From CAYGAW01 sp964347945 (GTDB taxonomy: Bacteria; Chloroflexota; Anaerolineae; UBA7937; B3-Chlor): a stretch of 64,000 nucleotides of DNA. Shown piece by piece: positions 59,117-64,000 of the stretch (positions within the stretch are counted from its first letter, which is position 1; every line of letters starts with the position of its first letter). A model generated the notes under the pieces. That model saw only the letters and a program-made list of their open reading frames with translations. It did no database searches and was not told the DNA's origin. The position numbers and the translations under genes were made by a program. The stretch covers positions 16,158 to 80,157 of the forward strand of contig CAYGAW010000186.1 in the NCBI GenBank assembly GCA_964347945.1, written 5' to 3'.

Positions 59117-59248
59117 ATGTGGTACCTTTTTGCGGCTTATGCCGTGTTCTGGGCCGTGACCTTCGCCTACGTGTTCACGATCGCTTCGAGGCAGAAGAGA
59201 CTCGAACGCGAAATCGACGCGCTGAGAAGATCACTCAAGACGGAGTAG
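59117..59248 (+). CDS. ccmD: CcmD-like small membrane protein
   Basis: ATG 59117 lies 2 bp after the ccmC stop with GGAGAAGGGG upstream. The 43-residue product has one helix (about 2-22, WYLFAAYAVFWAVTFAYVFT) followed by a charged amphipathic tail (SRQKRLEREIDALRRSLKTE), the size and topology of CcmD. CcmD aids release of heme-bearing CcmE from CcmC and CcmAB. The 3' end overlaps the tail of the decayed MopB frame on the other strand. Confidence 0.8.
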   Translation: MWYLFAAYAVFWAVTFAYVFTIASRQKRLEREIDALRRSLKTE

Positions 59249-59720
59249 TCCTACCGACCTGCGACCCAGAATCCGCTCGACGGAACAGCAGTCCCGGACT
59301 CCTGAATGCTGCCTCGCCAGTCAGAGTCACATCCCCGATAAGTTTGGCCTGTGGATCCAAGGCCCAGTTCCTGAGGAAGTTGCGCGCCGATCAGTAGAAA
59401 CAGGGAGTGGCGAGAATCAGCCTTACCTCCACGGGATCTGTCAGCTCGGCTCTGGCAATCAATCGCGCCCCTCCCGGAATGACTTTCCTCCTCTCGCCAT
59501 CGTCGATTCCTGTTTCTTGAGCGTCATGAGGTTGAATCTCGATCAGCGCCTCACAATACGTCGCGGCCGGGTTACAAGCGCCTCACGTCATCTCGCCACC
59601 GCGCCAGTGGTAAATGACTCTCCCAATGGCCAACATCAGCTGGTACTTGCCGTCGAGCAGTTGCTCCGTTCCACTGATCCATTTGACAGGCGCCGACAGC
59701 TGCAGTACAATTGCTCCGAC
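59235..59720 (-). pseudogene. Decayed formate-dehydrogenase-like MopB gene (C-terminal part)
   Basis: One continuous minus-strand frame reads like the C-terminal domain of FdhA-type molybdoenzymes: DGKYQLMLAIGRVIYHWRGG, then EALIEIQPHDAQETGIDDGE, ARLIARAELTD and NFLRNWALDPQAK. Two in-frame TGA codons interrupt it, at 59583-59585 (where Arg of the GxMTR motif is expected) and 59391-59393 (where Trp of the FHW motif is expected). Both fit single transitions (CGA or TGG to TGA). The catalytic two-thirds is gone. The subfamily differs from the two intact MopB proteins of this window. Confidence 0.75.
59683..59711 (+). promoter_or_regulatory. Promoter of the CO dehydrogenase operon
   Basis: TTGACA (59683-59688), 17-bp spacer and TACAAT (59706-59711). 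The start near 59718 gives a leader of about 188 nt. The promoter lies within decayed MopB DNA, so chance origin must be considered. Confidence 0.55.
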
Positions 59721-59869
59721 TCCAGCACCTTTCATCCGATGGTCTGGCATTCGACTGGATGATCAGTCGATTCTCGCAAGGTTGGAGTGTGAGAGAGAGG
59801 TGAAGAATGTGAAAGCCAGCCAGAACCGACCCTTCTGCGAAGGCGGGATGTCGCAGTCGGGTCTTTTTT
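59719..59869 (+). promoter_or_regulatory. Structured leader with terminator-like hairpin ahead of cooF
   Basis: A long-range helix pairs ACTCCA (59719-59724) and ACCTT (59727-59731) with AAGGT (59778-59782) and TGGAGT (59783-59788). It encloses the hairpin TCGACT/AGTCGA (59751-59756, 59765-59770). Downstream, GACCC (59828-59832) and CTGCGA (59835-59840) pair with TCGCAG (59851-59856) and GGGTC (59859-59863), followed by six T. The operon starts 37 nt later, so this is an attenuator geometry. A second GACCC (59882-59886) can compete for GGGTC. I recognise no known riboswitch class. Confidence 0.55.
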
Positions 59870-59905
59870 GCTGCTCCCGCCGACCCACCGAGGAGGTGAT
59901 TTCTC

Positions 59906-60526
59906 ATGAAATCAGTGTTTATCAACCCCGAACGCTGCATAGGTTGCAAGCACTGCGAAATAGCCTGTGCGGTCGAGCACTCCCAGAGCAAGAACCTCTA
60001 CCGGGCAGTGTTCGAGGAACCTCTGCCGCGACCGCTCATTCACGTTGAACCCGGCCTCTGCCTGAACTCTTCGTTCCCCAACAAGTGTCGCCATTGCGAT
60101 CCGGCTCCGTGCATGCAGGTCTGCCCGACTGGTGCCATCTCGCGCAGTGAGGACCTCTCGGAGATAGTTCTGGTTGATGGCAACAAGTGCATCCTCTGCG
60201 GAATGTGCGCTATGGTCTGCCCCTTCGACGTGGTTACCTACGGACGCACCTGGACGGTGAGGCTCCGGAAGGATGTCGCCATCAAGTGCGACCACTGCAT
60301 CGATCGCCAGCGCGAAGGGAGGATCCCAGCCTGCGCTGAGGCCTGCAAAGTAGGGGCCTTGCAGTTCGGGGAGGTCAACGAATTGGTGAAACAAGCCCGC
60401 ACGCGTCTCTCGGAGGCTGTTTCCATCGCGGTCGGCGAGGTTGAAGCCGAGATGGTCCAGCTCCCCGCACTCTTCGAGGCCTGGCGCGGGTGGGGCGAGA
60501 TCGTCGACCAGCTGAAGAAGCGATAG
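59906..60526 (+). CDS. cooF: CooF-like iron-sulfur protein of CO dehydrogenase
   Basis: The SD GAGGAGG precedes ATG 59906. The 206-residue protein has four [4Fe-4S] motifs: CIGCKHCEIAC, CRHCDPAPCMQVCP, CILCGMCAMVCP and CDHCIDRQ with a late CAEACKVGAL. It matches CooF, which carries electrons between CooS and its partners (hydrogenase, NAD oxidoreductase or other). It lies 17 bp before cooS. The C-terminal 40 residues are helical. Confidence 0.93.
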   Translation: MKSVFINPERCIGCKHCEIACAVEHSQSKNLYRAVFEEPLPRPLIHVEPGLCLNSSFPNKCRHCDPAPCMQVCPTGAISRSEDLSEIVLVDGNKCILCGMCAMVCPFDVVTYGRTWTVRLRKDVAIKCDHCIDRQREGRIPACAEACKVGALQFGEVNELVKQARTRLSEAVSIAVGEVEAEMVQLPALFEAWRGWGEIVDQLKKR

Positions 60527-60543
60527 CCAAGGGAGGAAATCTG

Positions 60544-62478
60544 ATGACCGCGAAGACCAGTGACACGGGTCTTGACGAGTTGACCATCAACAAAGATACA
60601 CAGGAGATGCTCCTCCGGGCACAGGAGGAGCACATCATGACCGTCTGGGATCGCCTGGAGGCTCAGGAGCCCCAGTGCGGCTACTGTGCCCTGGGACTGA
60701 GCTGCCGCAACTGCGCCATGGGTCCTTGTCGGGTTGACCCCTTCGGTGAGGGTCCGCAAAAAGGTGTTTGTGGTGCTGACGCGGACATTATCGTCGCCCG
60801 CAACCTGGCCCGAACCATCGCCGCTGGTGCCGCTTCCCACTCGGACCACGGAAGGGACATCCTGGAACTCCTGTATCACATCGGCGCCGGTGAAACGACT
60901 GCGTACCAAGTAACCGAAGCCGAGAAGTTGAAGCGACTGGCTGGCGAGTACGGGATCGACGTGAAGGGGAAGGAACCCAACGAGATAGCCAAGGACCTGG
61001 CTTGGGAGATGATGGAGGACTTTGGCACTCGTAAGGGCCAGCTGACCTTCGTGAATCGCGTCCCAGAACCCCGGCAAGCTATCTGGGAGAAACTGGGCAT
61101 CACACCCCGGGGCATTGACCGGGAGAACGTGGAAGCGCTGCACCGCACGCACATGGGTGTGGATAACGACTACGTCAATATCCTGCTTCACGGCCTGCGG
61201 ACCGGACTCTCCGATGGCTGGGGTGGCTCCATGATTGCCACGGAGCTCTCCGACGTGCTCTTTGGCACTCCGCAGCCCCTCAGTTCCAGGATGAATCTGG
61301 GGGCGCTTGAGGTTGACCAAGTGAACATCGCCCTGCACGGCCACAACCCGATGCTCTCTGACGTCATCGTTCGAGCCGCTCAAGACCCCGAACTGCTCAA
61401 ACTTGCCGAGGAGAAGGGAGCGAAGGGCATTAATCTGGTGGGACTGTGCTGCACTGGCAACGAATTGCTGATGCGCCGAAACGTACCAATGGCCGGTAGT
61501 AACCTGATGCAAGAACTGGTGATCATGACCGGCGCATTGGATGCGATGGTAGTGGACTACCAGTGCATCATGCCGGCCGTGACCGATGTGGCTAGATGCT
61601 ACCATACCGAGGTGATTTCCACCTTCGACAAAGCCAAGTTCCCAGATGCAACACACGTCCCCTTCGACCCCAAACGAGGAATGGAGATCGGTAGGGAAAT
61701 CGTGGGCCTAGCGGTAGAGAGATTCGCTGATCGCGTCCCGGAGCGCATCCACATCCCAGTGGAACCGGTGGACATGATGGCTGGTTTCTCCGTGGAGGCC
61801 ATTGTAGGCGCCTTGGGGGGGTCCCCTGAGCCTTTGGTCAATGCCATCAAAGAGGGCCAGATCCGCGGAGCAGTTGGAGTCGTGGGCTGCAACAACCCCA
61901 AGATTCGGCAAGACTATGGGCATGTCACACTCACCAGACGCCTGATCGAGAACGACATCCTGGTCGTGGTCACCGGCTGCTCCGCCGTTGCCAACGGAAA
62001 GGCCGGTCACATGGTTCCCGAGGCAGCCGAGAAGGCGGGACCTGGCCTGAGCGCGGTCTGCAAGGCACTGGGCATTCCGCCGGTATTGCACCTAGGGTCC
62101 TGCGTGGACAACACCCGCATCTTGGTGCTGGCCGCCGCGCTGGCCAACTTCCTCGGCGTGGACATCGATGCGCTGCCACTGGCCGGCGCTGCACCTGAGT
62201 GGTACTCGGAAAAGGCGGTGGCCATCGGCGCCTACGTGGTCGCATCGGGGATCTACACTGTGCTGGGCGTCCAGCCTGCCATCTTCGGAAGCCCCAGCGT
62301 GGTCAACCTCTTGGCCGCAGGCCTCGAAGATGTGGTGGGCGCCACTTTCGCTGTGGAGCCAGACCCCGAGCGCGCGGCCGTTCTCATTCGACGGCACATT
62401 GAGAAGAAGCGCGCCGGTCTTGGTCTCGAGGCTGCCGACCCAGAGAGCATCCCGATGCCTGAAGCGGCTGCCTCGTAG
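60544..62478 (+). CDS. cooS: Anaerobic Ni-containing CO dehydrogenase catalytic subunit
   Basis: ATG 60544 with GGGAGG upstream; the frame is open from 60490 inside cooF. The 644-residue protein has the N-terminal D- and B-cluster cysteines (Cys45, 48, 54, 57, 62, 76 in CGYCALGLSCRNCAMGPC and VC). C-cluster signatures include LHGHNPMLSDV, LCCTGNELLMR, VGCNNPK, VTGCSAV and LHLGSCVDNTR. It oxidises CO to CO2 (or the reverse) in the cytoplasm. No acetyl-CoA synthase genes are present, so an energy-conserving or detoxifying role with CooF and the oxidoreductase encoded next is likely. Confidence 0.97.
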   Translation: MTAKTSDTGLDELTINKDTQEMLLRAQEEHIMTVWDRLEAQEPQCGYCALGLSCRNCAMGPCRVDPFGEGPQKGVCGADADIIVARNLARTIAAGAASHSDHGRDILELLYHIGAGETTAYQVTEAEKLKRLAGEYGIDVKGKEPNEIAKDLAWEMMEDFGTRKGQLTFVNRVPEPRQAIWEKLGITPRGIDRENVEALHRTHMGVDNDYVNILLHGLRTGLSDGWGGSMIATELSDVLFGTPQPLSSRMNLGALEVDQVNIALHGHNPMLSDVIVRAAQDPELLKLAEEKGAKGINLVGLCCTGNELLMRRNVPMAGSNLMQELVIMTGALDAMVVDYQCIMPAVTDVARCYHTEVISTFDKAKFPDATHVPFDPKRGMEIGREIVGLAVERFADRVPERIHIPVEPVDMMAGFSVEAIVGALGGSPEPLVNAIKEGQIRGAVGVVGCNNPKIRQDYGHVTLTRRLIENDILVVVTGCSAVANGKAGHMVPEAAEKAGPGLSAVCKALGIPPVLHLGSCVDNTRILVLAAALANFLGVDIDALPLAGAAPEWYSEKAVAIGAYVVASGIYTVLGVQPAIFGSPSVVNLLAAGLEDVVGATFAVEPDPERAAVLIRRHIEKKRAGLGLEAADPESIPMPEAAAS

Positions 62479-62495
62479 GGCCGGAGGAGGCACAA

Positions 62496-63734
62496 ATGAA
62501 GATCGTGATAGTTGGCGCGGGGCCGGCTGGCGTGACCGTTGCTGAGACGGTGCGCCAGTACGATGACGAGGCGGAGATCGTGCTCATCACCGCCGAGCCC
62601 TATCCGCCATACGCGCCCCCGGCCATCGTTGACTACTTCCTCACCGGCCAGGAGACTCATCTCTGGAAAGGGATGGATCTTCCAGAACGCTTGGGTTTGG
62701 AGTGGCGTCCCGACACGCTGGTCACCGAGCTGCGGCCAGAGCGCAAGAAGATCGTGACTGAGGCCGGCGACGCCATCGGTTATGACAAGCTGGTCATAGC
62801 CAGTGGAAGCCGCCTCTACGCCCCCGTCGAGGGCAGCGATAGACCGGGGATCTGCAACTTCAAATCCCTCACCGCCGCCGAGGAACTTCTCGACGAGGTC
62901 AAGTCCGAAATGGCCAAGAGCGCCCTCATCGTCGGCGCGGGTTTCATTGGTGTGGAGATCGCGCTTCTCCTAGCCCAGATGGGGCTTCAGGTCACTCAGA
63001 TCGAAGCCTTGGACCGGGTGATGCCCCGCATGCTCGATGCTGAGTCGGCTGAGATCGCCGTCGAAATCCTAAGAGACCGAGGTGTGGATGTGCGATTGAA
63101 CACGACGGGCGTGGCCTTTCTGGGCGAGGAGCGAGCAGAGAGCATCGAACTTGAGTCGGGTCAGACGCTGACCGCGGACCTTCTGGTCGCGGCGACTGGA
63201 GTCAAGCCGAATATCGAGTTCCTAGAGGGATCCGGTGTGGAGACCGACTGGGGAGTCATAGTCGACGATTACCTCTCGACCACGATCCCCGACGTCTATG
63301 CAGCCGGCGATGTGGCAGAGGCTAAGGATCGCATAACTGGCGAGCGGTCCGTGCACGCCATCTTCCCCAATGCTGTGGCCCAAGGTCAGGTGGCAGCCTA
63401 CAACGTGCTGGGTTTCGAGATAGCATACGAGGGCGCGGACAGCATGAACAGTCTCAAACACCTAGGTCTGCCGATTCTTGCTGTGGGCGCCTTGGAAGGG
63501 GATGAGGTGCTGCGCGTCCGTCGAGGAGACGTCCTCCGCAAGGTGTGTCTGACGGATGATCAGATCGTGGGCTTCCGGCTGGTTGGGGATGTCAGCGCTG
63601 GAGGGATCCTTCGCTCACTGATGATCCGTCGCAGCGATATCCGGCCCATCAAGGATAAGCTGCTGGATCCCAACTTCGGCATGGGCTATCTCTACTCCGT
63701 GTCCGAGACGGCGGGGCTCGCAATCCAGACCTAG
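62496..63734 (+). CDS. FAD-dependent NAD(P) oxidoreductase of the CO dehydrogenase operon
   Basis: The 412-residue pyridine-nucleotide-disulfide-type flavoprotein has an FAD-binding motif (IVIVGAGPAGVTVAE, 3-17), an NAD-binding motif (SALIVGAGFIGVEIALLLAQMG) and the second FAD motif (TTIPDVYAAGDVAEA). No CxxxxC redox disulfide is present, so it is not a disulfide reductase. cooF-cooS-FNOR clusters are known, in which this enzyme is thought to pass CO-derived electrons to NAD(P). The SD GGAGG precedes ATG 62496, and a terminator follows the gene. Confidence 0.92.
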   Translation: MKIVIVGAGPAGVTVAETVRQYDDEAEIVLITAEPYPPYAPPAIVDYFLTGQETHLWKGMDLPERLGLEWRPDTLVTELRPERKKIVTEAGDAIGYDKLVIASGSRLYAPVEGSDRPGICNFKSLTAAEELLDEVKSEMAKSALIVGAGFIGVEIALLLAQMGLQVTQIEALDRVMPRMLDAESAEIAVEILRDRGVDVRLNTTGVAFLGEERAESIELESGQTLTADLLVAATGVKPNIEFLEGSGVETDWGVIVDDYLSTTIPDVYAAGDVAEAKDRITGERSVHAIFPNAVAQGQVAAYNVLGFEIAYEGADSMNSLKHLGLPILAVGALEGDEVLRVRRGDVLRKVCLTDDQIVGFRLVGDVSAGGILRSLMIRRSDIRPIKDKLLDPNFGMGYLYSVSETAGLAIQT

Positions 63735-63758
63735 CCACATCCGCACCCTGCACGACAC

Positions 63759-63798
63759 AAGGCCCCTTCCATGCAGTCCGTGAGGGGGCCTTCCTTTT
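63759..63798 (+). terminator. Intrinsic terminator of the CO dehydrogenase operon
   Basis: A stem of about 11 bp, AAGGCCCCTTC (63759-63769) with GAGGGGGCCTT (63782-63792, one G-U), is followed by CCTTTT. Confidence 0.8.
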
Positions 63799-63843
63799 CT
63801 ATCAATGTCATGGTGCTCGGCCTGCGCCAAGTCACGGGTCCTG

Positions 63844-64000
63844 CTATTCGATCATCAGCAACGCGTAGCGGTTCATCGCCTCCGAGTAGTCCGTGAGAAC
63901 CTCTATCGGATATCCATACCGCCTCACCGTGGAGAAGACATCCACGGCCATCGCTTCGGGAGTCGGGCGCCCCTGCTTGGGACGTTTGCACTCACCTCTT
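63844..64000 (-). CDS. C-terminal part of a DUF2284-like metal-binding protein, 5' truncated
   Basis: The frame is open to the window edge and ends at TAG 63846-63844. Its last 50 residues include CKRPKQGRPTPEAMAVDVF, TVRRYGYPIEVL and a MNRYALLMIE ending. This is the C-terminal pattern I associate with DUF2284 proteins (Cys-rich, predicted metal-binding; C-x-PP-ARPSMEA-GIDVF, then EVL and Y-LLLIE). Codons have the high third-position GC of neighbouring genes, unlike the overlapping frame. It converges with the CO dehydrogenase operon. Family assignment is from memory of the motif only. Confidence 0.6.
   Translation of the reverse strand, partial: RGECKRPKQGRPTPEAMAVDVFSTVRRYGYPIEVLTDYSEAMNRYALLMIE

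Noticed and set aside
59391..59393. In-frame TGA as selenocysteine in a formate dehydrogenase
   Set aside because: The TGA lies in the C-terminal domain at an expected Trp, not at the active site. A second TGA is at 59583-59585 and the catalytic domain is missing, so this is decay.
60238..61656. 472-codon minus-strand frame opposite cooS
   Set aside because: Antisense to a complete CooS with intact cluster motifs; the translated sequence is rich in His, Gln and Gly without domain signatures.

Overview
The window is high-GC bacterial chromosome with classical sigma-70 promoters (TTGACA, about 17 bp, TATACT or TATAAT) and frequent GTG or TTG starts behind GGAGG-type Shine-Dalgarno sites. The gene mix suggests a monoderm-type anaerobic or facultative member of the Chloroflexota: Thr/Pro-rich lipoprotein linkers, lgt, a bfn-dnaB-dnaD-dnaC cluster, an S49 protease with a GATase-like partner, nucleotidyltransferase remnants, NrfD-type modules and a Ni CO dehydrogenase. 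The phylum is inferred from protein resemblance by eye; no rRNA gene is present.

Layout. 1-5836: DUF4446, M23 peptidase, bactofilin, Crp/Fnr regulator, lgt and an M28-like peptidase. 5852-14229: an envelope-stress-like block on the minus strand, with an OmpR-type two-component system, a membrane-fusion protein, a beta-propeller lipoprotein, two paralogous exported proteins and a PDZ remnant. Three promoters in this block share an operator of three contiguous 11-bp repeats placed exactly 4 nt before the -10. A saccharopine-dehydrogenase-like gene sits inside the block on the plus strand. 14487-21571: replication cluster (bfn, dnaB, dnaD and a dnaC-like protein with two AAA modules), leuS with a very short T-box leader, and two tRNA-Ala genes. 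21586-31589: PadR-ECF transporter operon, SWIM zinc-finger gene behind an attenuator or small RNA, nucleotidyltransferase remnants, sppA operon, SDR enzyme and a cold-shock gene with a long leader.

32931-48709 is the most striking region. Two paralogous respiratory modules of molybdopterin subunit, four-cluster ferredoxin and NrfD membrane subunit, with multiheme cytochromes, are transcribed toward each other and both end in ten-heme repeat cytochromes. Together they carry 37 CxxCH motifs. The plus-strand catalytic subunit has Arg where its minus-strand paralogue has the presumed Mo-ligating Cys. The minus-strand operon also encodes a TorD-like chaperone fused to ferredoxin and zinc-ribbon domains.

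49321-59248 supports this module: a small membrane protein, a pseudo-receiver, a NarXL-like pair whose kinase carries two heme-binding motifs in its external domain, and, divergent from it, a cytochrome c maturation operon (ccmE with a CxxxY motif, ccmF, an anchored beta-domain protein, ccmA, ccmB, ccmC, ccmD-like) with no ccmG or ccmH. A formate-dehydrogenase-like pseudogene lies between this operon and the CO dehydrogenase operon (cooF, cooS, FAD-NAD oxidoreductase), which has a structured leader with a terminator-like hairpin. The window ends in a truncated DUF2284-like gene. Several gene remnants (ccmE, HtrA PDZ, nucleotidyltransferase, FdhA) show that gene loss has been active here; no insertion sequence, CRISPR array or rRNA was seen.
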